Source: Bacteroidales bacterium UBA4318
GTDB taxonomy: Bacteria > Bacteroidota > Bacteroidia > Bacteroidales > UBA932
Assembly: GCA_002393895.1 (NCBI GenBank)
Contig: DGUE01000136.1
Span: forward strand, 5,443 to 14,566
Length of the DNA: 9,124 nucleotides
Reading direction: 5' to 3'
The notes under the pieces are model-generated. The model made no database searches, was not told the DNA's origin, and worked only from the letters and a program-made list of their open reading frames with translations. This document shows positions 1 to 6,633 of this stretch, one piece after another. A program made the position numbers and the translations under genes. Every line of letters begins with the position of its first letter. Positions within the stretch are counted from its first letter, which is position 1.

Positions 1-213
1 GTAGATTCAAAACTGTTCAAGACCGTGGTCAAGACGGCATTCAACCAGAGGCGGAAGACGTTGCGCAATGCGCTGAAGCCGATGCTGGACCCGGAAAAAC
101 CCGGTTTTGCAGAGTTTGTTGCAGATCCGGTCTTCGACCTGCGCGCCGAAAGACTCAGCGTGGAGGATTTCATTGCATTAACCGAAAAATGCAGTAGTTT
201 TGTAAGAGTATGA
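1..213 (+). CDS. rsmA: RsmA (KsgA) 16S rRNA dimethyladenosine transferase, C-terminal end only
   Basis: The frame is open from base 1 to the TGA at 211-213 and gives the last 70 residues; the start and the methyltransferase domain lie outside the window. The stretch [17 protein letters not shown] (about residues 12-28 of the visible part) is the family's hallmark at the start of the C-terminal helical domain, followed by a late motif like [14 protein letters not shown]. RsmA dimethylates two adjacent adenines in helix 45 of 16S rRNA during small-subunit maturation in the cytoplasm, using S-adenosylmethionine. The stop codon overlaps the dapB start (ATGA), which suggests co-translation with the dap genes. 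Identity rests on the C-terminal motifs only, because the SAM-binding motifs are not visible. Confidence 0.85.
   Translation, partial: VDSKLFKTVVKTAFNQRRKTLRNALKPMLDPEKPGFAEFVADPVFDLRAERLSVEDFIALTEKCSSFVRV
173..202 (+). promoter_or_regulatory. Possible Bacteroidota-type promoter for dapBAD inside the end of rsmA
   Basis: TTGC at 173-176 and TAGTTTTG at 195-202 match the -33 (TTG) and -7 (TAnnTTTG) elements, with 19 bases between TTG and TA. Transcription would begin a few bases before the dapB ATG at 210, giving an almost leaderless mRNA. Six fixed bases are expected about twice by chance per strand in a window this size, so the call is tentative. Its support is the spacing and the position. 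Confidence 0.3.
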
Positions 214-875
214 AAGCAATAATCAGCGGATACGGCCGTATGGGCCATATGGTGGAGCAGAAGCTCAAGGAGCACGGCATCGAGTTGGCGATGGCGAGCG
301 AGGATATTTGCGCAACGCCCCAGGCTCTGGCAAAGGAGTGCGTGTGCATAGATTTCACCACGCCCGATGCCTTCAAAGCCAATTACAAGTTCATCGCGGC
401 CAACTTCAAGGCGGCCGTGGTGGGTACCACCGGCTGGAACGATATCCAGGCGGTGGTGATAACAGAGTTCGAGAAGCAGGGCACCCCGATGATCTATGCC
501 TCCAACTTCTCCCTCGGTGTGAACGCCCTGTTCGCCGCGGTAGAAAAGACGGCGAAGATACTGAAGGGCCACGGCTACATCCCGCACATCAGCGAAACCC
601 ATCATATACACAAACTGGACGCCCCCAGCGGCACGGCCAAGAGCCTCGGAGCGCTAGTAGAAAACGCCCTCGGGGTGAAGCCGGACATCGAAGCCTTCCG
701 GGAAGGCGAAGTTCCGGGCATCCATACTGTGGAATTCCGCTCCGGAGTGGACAGGCTGGAGTTCACCCACGAAGCCTTCTCCCGCGAGGGGCTGGCAGAA
801 GGAGCGGTAGTGGCCGCGGAGATGACCGAGGGCCTCAACGGCGTACACGAATTCAAAGATCTCATCATATGCTAA
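210..875 (+). CDS. dapB: 4-hydroxy-tetrahydrodipicolinate reductase DapB
   Basis: This is a cytoplasmic enzyme of the lysine/diaminopimelate pathway that reduces hydroxy-tetrahydrodipicolinate (the DapA product) to tetrahydrodipicolinate with NAD(P)H. The 221-aa product has the N-terminal dinucleotide-binding loop GYGRMG (residues 7-12), IDFTTP (47-52), GTTG (72-75), SNFSLGVN (98-105) and the catalytic/substrate block [15 protein letters not shown] (129-143). That block includes the active-site His pair, Lys135 and the Gly-Thr that holds the substrate carboxylate. It is shorter than the roughly 270 aa of the E. coli enzyme, mainly in the cofactor domain. The ATG overlaps the rsmA stop, and the TAA at 873-875 overlaps the dapA start at 869, so translational coupling on both sides is likely. 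Confidence 0.96.
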   Translation: MKAIISGYGRMGHMVEQKLKEHGIELAMASEDICATPQALAKECVCIDFTTPDAFKANYKFIAANFKAAVVGTTGWNDIQAVVITEFEKQGTPMIYASNFSLGVNALFAAVEKTAKILKGHGYIPHISETHHIHKLDAPSGTAKSLGALVENALGVKPDIEAFREGEVPGIHTVEFRSGVDRLEFTHEAFSREGLAEGAVVAAEMTEGLNGVHEFKDLIIC

Positions 876-1741
876 AGTTCAAAGGTTGCGGAACGGCGCT
901 CTTCACCCCGTTCAAGAATGGAAAAGTAGACCTCGACTGCTTCGGCAGATGCGTCCGGAGGCAGGTGGAGGGAGGAATAGATTTCCTGGTGCCGCTGGGC
1001 ACTACGGGAGAGACTCCCACCCTTTCCGACCAGGAGAAACTGGATGTCTACCACTGCGCCCGCGAGAATGCCGGCGGCCTGCCGGTGGTGGTTGGCGTAG
1101 GCACCAACAGCGTCACGGGCACAATCGCCAACATCCGCCTTTTGAATGAGGCAGATGCCTTCCTGGTGGTGGCCCCCTACTACAATAAACCGCCCCAAAG
1201 GGGGATGTATGAGTATTTCAAGGCCATCGCCGGCGAGACCGACAAACCCATAATCCTCTACAACGTGCCCGGCCGCACCGGCTCCAACATCGAGGCGGAA
1301 ACCACCCTAAAGCTCGCCACGGACGTTCCAAACATAGTGGCGGTGAAGGAGGCTTCCGGCAAGATTCCCCAGATAGAGGAAATCCTGAAGGGCGCGCCGG
1401 AAGGATTCGCGGTGCTGAGCGGAAACGACGACGACACTTTCGAGCTGATGAAGAAGGGTGCCGCCGGCGTGGTGAGCGTTGCCTCCAACGTCGCCCCAGC
1501 CCTGATGGCGGAGTTCACCCACGCCCTGCTGGACGGCAAATTCGAGGAGGCTGGGAAGATGGACAAGGCCATGGGCGCCCTGTTCAAGAACCTGTTCATC
1601 GAGCCCAACCCCATCCCCGGAAAGGCCGCAATGGCACTGCTTGGGCTTATGGAGAACTCCCTGCGCCTGCCTTTGGTGCCGGCGCTGGCCGAAACGGAAA
1701 CCATTATGGCACAAACACTTAAAGACCTCGGACTGTTATGA
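869..1741 (+). CDS. dapA: 4-hydroxy-tetrahydrodipicolinate synthase DapA
   Basis: DapA condenses pyruvate with aspartate-4-semialdehyde, the committed step to diaminopimelate and lysine. The 290-aa product has full family length and a (beta/alpha)8-barrel pattern. The active-site residues are visible: Thr45-Thr46 in LGTTGETPT (43-51), Tyr131 and Arg136 in LYNVPGRTG (130-138), and the Schiff-base lysine Lys160 in VAVKEASG (157-164). The open frame extends upstream to 308, but that part lies on top of dapB in another frame and has no barrel sequence. The ATG at 869, which gives [15 protein letters not shown], matches the family N-terminus. It overlaps the end of dapB by 7 bases and the dapD start by ATGA. 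Confidence 0.97.
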   Translation: MLKFKGCGTALFTPFKNGKVDLDCFGRCVRRQVEGGIDFLVPLGTTGETPTLSDQEKLDVYHCARENAGGLPVVVGVGTNSVTGTIANIRLLNEADAFLVVAPYYNKPPQRGMYEYFKAIAGETDKPIILYNVPGRTGSNIEAETTLKLATDVPNIVAVKEASGKIPQIEEILKGAPEGFAVLSGNDDDTFELMKKGAAGVVSVASNVAPALMAEFTHALLDGKFEEAGKMDKAMGALFKNLFIEPNPIPGKAAMALLGLMENSLRLPLVPALAETETIMAQTLKDLGLL

Positions 1742-2505
1742 GCGAAATATCCCTCGAACGCTTCAACGAAGTAATGGATGCCCTGGAGAAGGGCGAGCTC
1801 CGCGTCGCGGAAAAAAAGGATGGCGCCTGGGTGGTGAATTCCTGGGTGAAAGAGGTGATTCTTGCCGGATTCAAGCTTGGCAAGATAGTGGAAATGGGCG
1901 GTGGATTCCTGGATAAGGACACTTTCCCGGTGCGGAGGTTCACCCCGGCGGACGGCGTGCGCGTGGTCCCGGGCGGGAGTGCCGTGCGCCGCGGGGCCTA
2001 CATGGCGCCAGGCAGCATCATCATGCCTCCGGCCTACGTGAATGTAGGTGCCTATGTAGACAGCGGCACGATGGTGGATTCCCACGTGACCATCGGTTCC
2101 TGCGCCCAGGTGGGGAAGAATGTGCATGTGTCGGCCTCAACGCAGATTGGCGGAGTGCTGGAACCTGCCGGAGCAACCCCGACTATCATCGAGGACGGAG
2201 CATTCGTGGGAGGCAATTGCGGTATCTACGAAGGCACGATCGTGCAGGAAGGTGCGGTTATCGCCAGCGGCGTGATAATCACTTCATCTACAGCTATTTA
2301 CGATGCGGTTAACGGCGAATTCATCCGCCGCAACGAGGATGGTCGCATCATCGTTCCCCGCAACGCGGTGGTCGTCAGCGGCAGCAAACCCATCGCCAAA
2401 GGCCCCGCCGCTGAAGCCGGCGTTCACCTCTACTGCCCCGTCATCGTCAAATACCGCGACGACAAAACCGCCGGCAGCATCCAGCTGGAAGATCTGCTGA
2501 GGTAA
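1738..2505 (+). CDS. dapD: Tetrahydrodipicolinate N-succinyltransferase DapD
   Basis: DapD transfers succinyl from succinyl-CoA to tetrahydrodipicolinate and opens the succinylase branch of diaminopimelate synthesis. The 255-aa product has an N-terminal helical cap (LRVAEKKDGAWVVNSWVKEV, 21-40) and a left-handed beta-helix of hexapeptide repeats from about residue 75 to 185. Hallmarks are VRVVPGGSAVRRGAY (74-88), YVDSGTMVD (106-114) with Asp114 at the position of E. coli catalytic Asp141, GSCAQVGKNVHV (120-131) and GGVLEP (138-143). It is slightly shorter than E. coli DapD (274 aa). The segment aligned with E. coli Arg-Ser-Glu189 reads Asn-Cys-Gly (160-162), so the Glu189 counterpart is absent. 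The ATG overlaps the dapA stop. Confidence 0.94.
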   Translation: MSEISLERFNEVMDALEKGELRVAEKKDGAWVVNSWVKEVILAGFKLGKIVEMGGGFLDKDTFPVRRFTPADGVRVVPGGSAVRRGAYMAPGSIIMPPAYVNVGAYVDSGTMVDSHVTIGSCAQVGKNVHVSASTQIGGVLEPAGATPTIIEDGAFVGGNCGIYEGTIVQEGAVIASGVIITSSTAIYDAVNGEFIRRNEDGRIIVPRNAVVVSGSKPIAKGPAAEAGVHLYCPVIVKYRDDKTAGSIQLEDLLR

Positions 2506-2509
2506 TCCT

Positions 2510-4105
2510 ATGGGCAGGCGTTTCGCATATATCCTTGTACTCGTGCTCAGCCAGGTCGCTGTACTTTCGTGCACGGACAGAGAGACGCGCCAGCAATTAA
2601 ACAATCTTGAAACGCTTGTCCAGACAAAGCCCGACAGCGCACTGATAATAATAAGAAGCATTGACACGCTAAGCCTGAAAAGCAGCAACTGCAGGGCAAA
2701 GTATTCCTTGTTGCACACAATGGCCCTGGACAAGAATTACATCGACACCGCCAATCTCGACATCCTTCAACCAGCCATCAGGCGTTACACACAGCACCCC
2801 CATTTCAATAATCTCGACAAATTTTTTACCTGGTACTATCGCGGACGGATAGAAGAAAACGGGAAAGATTACATTTCTGCATTGCAGTCTTTCCTACAGG
2901 CCGAGAAATACATGAATGCCACAGACGACAGATACAGGACGAGACTGTATTTTTCGTTTGAAAGGATTTATTCCAGGAATCTATCAGTGCGTCAAACTCT
3001 ATATGCCGGGGAAAAAGCCCTCTATTATGCAAAAAAATCTAATGACACCTTTAATTACGCAGCGGCGCTACTGGATTGTACAAATAACTGCCTTGTAATT
3101 TCCAGCACAAGAAAGGAAGCAGAAAAATATCTGAAGGAATATGATTTGACTATTGGAGGGGAAACTTATTTCCCTCAACGTCAACTCTATTTAAGGACTA
3201 AAATGTCATTCTTCACGCTATCTGTTCCTGTAAATCGCGATAGTTGTTATTTATATCTGCAAAAATACTTAAATAACTCAAAGAGAATTGATGTCGTTGC
3301 TACCCTTCGAACATGTATAGTTTGTGGAGATTATGACTTGGCCAAAACTATCATGGAATCATTTCACGACCTTTCAAGTCTCCACGAAGATGAATTGGCC
3401 ATTTTCAATTATTTTTGTGCAAAAGTCAACAAGAGCATTGGAGATTACGAAGGCGCTCTTAAGAACATGGAGCAGTACGTAAAGTTCCTTGATCGCGCGG
3501 ATATCCGTAACACCAATTATAAAATATCATCATCAGAGGCCCTATTCAAGGAAAAACTGAAACGGACAAGAATCGCATTGTTGTCATTGTCTTCTATTTT
3601 TCTTCTGATAGTTCTTGTTTTGGCAATAATTTTAAAATACCGGCGCCGTAAGTACCAGTACTCAATATTATATAAAGACTTCAAATCCTTACAAAAAGAG
3701 TATCAAACCTTTCAGCCTATCCTGAACACAAACAATCTTGATGGGATTAAAGAAAGGCTCCTTCAATTTGGTTTGGACGCAGGGAAGAATTATTCTTCCT
3801 TTGATAAATCCACAAAGATATTGAGCAGGACTTTGGGGAACCACGATTTTGAACATCTCCTGACAATTCTGTTGGCCACGAACTGTCCAAAACTATACTC
3901 CCGTTTTGATGCAAAAAAACTAACTGATCCAGAAATTGCGGTATGCTGCCTTATGCTTTTTGATATGAGCGAAAAGGAAATCTCATATACACTCGATAGG
4001 AAAAGCATCCGTAACACCTGCAGCGAAATACGTAAAAAACTCGGTTTTGATACAAAAAACGGATACCTTTCTACGGCTCTAAAAAACCTCCACGAGAGCA
4101 TATGA
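2510..4105 (+). CDS. Membrane-anchored TPR regulator with LuxR-type HTH C-terminus
   Basis: The 531-aa protein begins with a lipoprotein-like signal (positive MGRR, hydrophobic core, lipobox VLSC with Cys21). Residues about 30-340 are helical, tetratricopeptide-like repeats, for example KDYISALQSFLQAEKY (119-134) and GDYEGALKNMEQYVKF (311-326). A single transmembrane span follows (about 355-376), ended by KYRRRK. A linker leads to a C-terminal helix-turn-helix: LTDPEIAVCCLML then MSEKEISYTLDRKSI and RKKLG (471-512), which fits the LuxR/GerE pattern. The layout implies a sensor outside the inner membrane and a DNA-binding end in the cytoplasm. This architecture is common in Bacteroidota, but its ligands are generally unknown. 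It starts 4 bp after dapD yet is far more AT-rich. By position it may control the lipoprotein/receptor genes downstream; that is inference. Confidence 0.8.
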   Translation: MGRRFAYILVLVLSQVAVLSCTDRETRQQLNNLETLVQTKPDSALIIIRSIDTLSLKSSNCRAKYSLLHTMALDKNYIDTANLDILQPAIRRYTQHPHFNNLDKFFTWYYRGRIEENGKDYISALQSFLQAEKYMNATDDRYRTRLYFSFERIYSRNLSVRQTLYAGEKALYYAKKSNDTFNYAAALLDCTNNCLVISSTRKEAEKYLKEYDLTIGGETYFPQRQLYLRTKMSFFTLSVPVNRDSCYLYLQKYLNNSKRIDVVATLRTCIVCGDYDLAKTIMESFHDLSSLHEDELAIFNYFCAKVNKSIGDYEGALKNMEQYVKFLDRADIRNTNYKISSSEALFKEKLKRTRIALLSLSSIFLLIVLVLAIILKYRRRKYQYSILYKDFKSLQKEYQTFQPILNTNNLDGIKERLLQFGLDAGKNYSSFDKSTKILSRTLGNHDFEHLLTILLATNCPKLYSRFDAKKLTDPEIAVCCLMLFDMSEKEISYTLDRKSIRNTCSEIRKKLGFDTKNGYLSTALKNLHESI

Positions 4106-4165
4106 CACTTTTATTTTATAACACATTGTTTATCAACTTCTTACAGGAAGCTGGAATGACACTTT
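4102..4165 (+). repeat. 10-bp direct repeat ATGACACTTT, possible operator pair
   Basis: ATGACACTTT occurs at 4102-4111 and again at 4156-4165, 54 bp apart, each followed by AT-rich sequence. The first copy spans the stop codon of the regulator gene; the second lies about 27 bp upstream of the -7 element of the next gene. Two exact 10-mers so close together are unlikely by chance. They could be binding sites for the regulator encoded just upstream, but nothing in the sequence proves this. Confidence 0.35.
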
Positions 4166-4184
4166 AAATTAGAAAAAATGAGGC

Positions 4185-4217
4185 TTTCATACTACCTTTG
4201 CGTCGTAAAGTATGAAA
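4185..4217 (+). promoter_or_regulatory. Promoter -7 element inside a 9-bp inverted repeat
   Basis: TACCTTTG at 4193-4200 is a full match to the Bacteroidota -7 element. No good -33 TTG sits about 20 bases upstream, which is typical of promoters that need an activator. The arms TTTCATACT (4185-4193) and AGTATGAAA (4209-4217) are perfect complements 15 bases apart. They enclose the -7 element and overlap the ATG at 4212. Transcription starting just after the -7 box would leave the left arm out of the mRNA, so this looks more like a DNA operator than an RNA hairpin. Confidence 0.5.
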
Positions 4218-4919
4218 ATAATTTCCCTCATTTCGACTTCAGATAGAATTATTCTATTCTTTCTTCTTTTTGCAGGAATCGCTCTGGTTTCTTGTAATAA
4301 GGAGCAGGAGTATTCACCAGAAATAATAATAACAGCATTTGACGCCGACAAGTCCTGGATTACATGCCAAAGGATAGTCGAGACAACCGTCGTTTCAGAT
4401 ACTGGGGAATTGCTAACGACTGGAACCTACTATACCATCTCAGAAACATCCCCGACTCCACTGGAAGAAGTTCGGATAGATCTCGGGTTTGGCGGTCACG
4501 AGTGTTCCCCCGATCCTCTTTTGTATGGACGGGTGGAGGATTTCCTGCTTGACTGGCTTCTTTCGCACGAACAAATTAGAAACACCAGTATTGAATTCAA
4601 ATATTGTCCGGAACAGGTGACAGATATCAATTTCTATTTGGACGACGATGAAAGAACCTGCATCAACTCATCAGTTGAAATCATACCCGCTGCTAACTAT
4701 TGTATTGCTTCTTCATCCTATGAATTACTCTACGACTTGCCGGAAAGGATGACCATCGAAGATTACCTTTCGCTAAAGCCTCTGTTGTCAAGTCGGTGTG
4801 TCTTTCAATTTGCGAATCCTCCAGTTGAAACACCTGCCGAGATACGAATAATAGTGGAAGTCAAACTTGGCAACGGAACTATTCTAAGCAATACGACACA
4901 GACCCTTAAACTGCGCTGA
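4212..4919 (+). CDS. Uncharacterised lipoprotein with six conserved-looking cysteines
   Basis: I do not recognise this 235-aa protein. It has a signal peptide with a hydrophobic stretch (13-26) and lipobox LVSC, so Cys28 would be lipidated. Serine and aspartate at the start of the leader make it a little unusual, but no other in-frame ATG lies nearby. The mature part is acidic and probably beta-rich, with six further cysteines (52, 98, 132, 150, 164, 196) that could form three disulfides in the periplasm or on the cell surface. The TGA overlaps the ATG of the DUF4249 gene (TGATG), so the two are translated together. Placement in front of a DUF4249 lipoprotein and a TonB-dependent receptor suggests an accessory surface or periplasmic component of that system. 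Base composition is AT-rich relative to the dap genes. Confidence 0.75.
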   Translation: MKIISLISTSDRIILFFLLFAGIALVSCNKEQEYSPEIIITAFDADKSWITCQRIVETTVVSDTGELLTTGTYYTISETSPTPLEEVRIDLGFGGHECSPDPLLYGRVEDFLLDWLLSHEQIRNTSIEFKYCPEQVTDINFYLDDDERTCINSSVEIIPAANYCIASSSYELLYDLPERMTIEDYLSLKPLLSSRCVFQFANPPVETPAEIRIIVEVKLGNGTILSNTTQTLKLR

Positions 4920-5902
4920 TGAAACACTTCATTTCCATATTGTTGCTCACCGGTTTCGTTTCACTAGTAGCATGTTCGGAGAAACTCGACATCGACAGGG
5001 AATATACGCGCAAACTTGTTGCAAACTGTATTCTCTGCCCCGATACGGTGCAGGTGCTTACACTTGCATATAACTCACCCGTAGGCTCAAGCGTATTCGA
5101 CAAGGTTTCCGATGCCGAGGCCATCCTATATTGTGAAGACCTGGAGGTAGGGCGCTTTGAAAAGGGCAAACAGGACTGGAAATTGAAATATACCCCCGAA
5201 CCCGGAAAGGAGTATAGGCTGGAGGTCCGTGTTCCCGGTGAGCCTGTTCTCACGGCGACGACCACGATGCCGGAGAAAATGGCGATAGAGCGGATGAAGA
5301 GTGGCGACAATAGAGATCATCGCAGATTGTTTCAGCAGACCAAGCCGGGACCGGCATTCTGGATTTTCCATTTTATAGTTAATTATGAAACCCAGGACTA
5401 TGTCCGGCGCAACCCAAAAGCCGGCTCCGATGACTATATGGAAAGCTCTATCGGCAGCGACCATCCATATGCCGACAGCTTTAATGCAGGAACGGAAATT
5501 ATGTTTTCAAATTCGTCTTACGTGGCCGGCACCACGCGCGAGCATCAGCACTATGTAAGGATAGCGCCCACATATAACCATAAAGGCTATATCAATTTTT
5601 GCATAGAAGGGAATTTGCTAAATACTTTCATATATTTTCGCAGCGCCTCTGAAGAATACGACAAATACCTCAAAAGCAGCCTGAAACGGGCTATGGCCAT
5701 GATAGATACGGACGACCCTACTTCCTGGTTCGACGAAACGGAGGTTTTCTGCAATATCGAAAACGGCCTTGGCATTTTTGGGGCATACAATGATTATGTG
5801 CTCCAGTACAATTTCCTGATCGACACTTGCATTGAGAACCTGGATCTTCCCGTATCAAGTATATTCGAGACCCCCGGTTTTCAAGAATGGATAATAGACT
5901 GA
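4919..5902 (+). CDS. DUF4249-family lipoprotein, partner of a TonB-dependent receptor
   Basis: The 327-aa product has a short signal peptide ending in lipobox LVAC (Cys19), followed by EKLDIDREYTRKLVANCI, which resembles the start of DUF4249 proteins. An early domain with YTPEPGKEYRLEVRVPGEPVLTATTTMP (91-118, shown here in family-like order) has the pattern of a beta-sandwich. The late motif IENGLGIFGAYNDY (280-293) is also typical. DUF4249 lipoproteins are found in Bacteroidota next to TonB-dependent receptors and are thought to be outer-membrane partners; no substrate is known. Here the gene overlaps the preceding lipoprotein gene and ends 2 bp before the receptor ATG at 5905, so one mRNA is likely. 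The family call comes from motif memory, not a profile search. Confidence 0.78.
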   Translation: MKHFISILLLTGFVSLVACSEKLDIDREYTRKLVANCILCPDTVQVLTLAYNSPVGSSVFDKVSDAEAILYCEDLEVGRFEKGKQDWKLKYTPEPGKEYRLEVRVPGEPVLTATTTMPEKMAIERMKSGDNRDHRRLFQQTKPGPAFWIFHFIVNYETQDYVRRNPKAGSDDYMESSIGSDHPYADSFNAGTEIMFSNSSYVAGTTREHQHYVRIAPTYNHKGYINFCIEGNLLNTFIYFRSASEEYDKYLKSSLKRAMAMIDTDDPTSWFDETEVFCNIENGLGIFGAYNDYVLQYNFLIDTCIENLDLPVSSIFETPGFQEWIID

Positions 5903-5904
5903 TT

Positions 5905-6453
5905 ATGAAAAACTGGCGGAGTTGTATTCTAGTTCCGCTTCTGCTGGTTTGCACTCTTGCAACCGCCCAGAATTCAGCGCCCACCCAGCTGGATAGTGCC
6001 GTTGTCGTGGCAGGGCACTCCGGACAGAACCGGGGGAATGTTTTTGTCTTTAGCCCGATTAAGGCCGCCAAAAGCATCACGGCGATAGGAGAGCCCGACG
6101 TAATCCGGCACATAACGAGTATGCCAGGGGTGTCGCAGGGTGTAGAAGGAACTTTGGGTCTATTTGTGCGCGGAGCCAACGGCGGGAGCAACAGGATAGA
6201 ATTCAATGGTGTTCCGCTATCATCGTACTCGCACCTTCTCGGCTTGTTCTCGGCGGTTAATCCCGCAACGTCCGGAGAAAGCATATTCCGTTCCGGTGGA
6301 GTGGGTGCCGATCACGGGGACTTTTCATCATCCGTCATAGAAATCGCTCCAAGGGCCGGATTGCGCCAAGGCAGCGTCAAGCAAGTTTCAGTTTCCCCTT
6401 ATATGATTGGAGGGTATATTTCGAAACCCATTAAAGTGATAGCAGCGGATTAA
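5905..6453 (+). pseudogene. TonB-dependent receptor, truncated after the plug by the IS insertion
   Basis: The frame encodes a type I signal peptide (MKNWRSCILVPLLLVCTLATA, cut after Ala21 of the leader, before QN) and a TonB plug domain at about residues 50-150. Plug hallmarks are DVIRHITSMPGV (65-76), GLFVRGANGGSNRIEFNGVPL (85-105, a contiguous block) and FRSGGVGADHGDFSSSVIEI (129-148). The beta-barrel of several hundred residues is missing. Native coding ends at Lys177; the next codon straddles the IS tip at 6436/6437, and the IS adds Val-Ile-Ala-Ala-Asp and a TAA. There is no N-terminal carboxypeptidase-like domain. An ATG at 5887 is possible but gives a poorer leader. The truncated product could not form a pore; the barrel may continue beyond the IS, outside the window. 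Confidence 0.88.
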
Positions 6454-6460
6454 ATGTACC
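6437..6460 (+). repeat. IS left terminal inverted repeat
   Basis: It begins TGATAGCAGCGG and ends in AATGTACC. It pairs with 9101-9124 at 18 of 24 positions without gaps. This gapless alignment, together with the TG/CA tips and the loss of receptor homology at this point, sets the left boundary. Confidence 0.85.
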
Positions 6461-6595
6461 CCCTGTATCACTTTCAAATGTACCGGGTATATCAGAATCA
6501 AATGTACCGCCCATAGCGGAAACAAATGTACCGGGCGTATCACTTTGAAATGTACCGCCCGTAGCGGAAACAAATGTACCCCCTGCCGGTATTAA
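6452..6595 (+). repeat. Six tandem 24-bp repeats at the IS left end
   Basis: AAATGTACC begins at 6452, 6476, 6500, 6524, 6548 and 6572, a strict 24-bp period. The nine-base core is invariant; the rest of each unit varies around a pattern of three G/C bases, then ATAGC or GTATC, then a short A/T-rich end. Units at 6500 and 6548 agree at 23 of 24 positions. Such repeats are the expected binding sites of the IS21 transposase; six copies is more than the two or three usually described for family ends. The array occupies most of the 253 bp between the IS tip and istA, and no gene lies in it. Confidence 0.92.
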
Positions 6596-6633
6596 CCGGT
6601 GCCAGCTGCGGTTAGGCAGGAACTTCAGATCGG

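Noticed and set aside
308..868. Long N-terminal extension of DapA
   Set aside because: It lies wholly in another frame of dapB, encodes arginine-rich low-complexity sequence, and DapA has its normal start at 869.
1258..2127. 289-aa reverse-strand open frame across dapA/dapD
   Set aside because: It is antisense to two clearly conserved genes, with a composition expected from GC-rich complementary sequence and no recognisable domain.
4106..4184. Terminator after the regulator gene
   Set aside because: The only hairpin seen (CTTC/GAAG around 4140) has a 4-bp stem and no following T-run.
5887..5904. Upstream ATG for the TonB receptor
   Set aside because: It adds six residues (MDNRLI) before a start that already gives a normal signal peptide; the ATG at 5905 follows the DUF4249 stop by 2 bp.
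6452..6595. Possible CRISPR array
   Set aside because: The 24-bp period leaves no room for spacers, only nine bases are invariant, inverted copies sit at the other IS end, and no cas genes are present.
6586..6599. CCGGT-ATTA-ACCGG hairpin after the left array as a terminator
   Set aside because: A 5-bp stem with no T-tract downstream; it may be incidental, though blocking of incoming transcription cannot be excluded.
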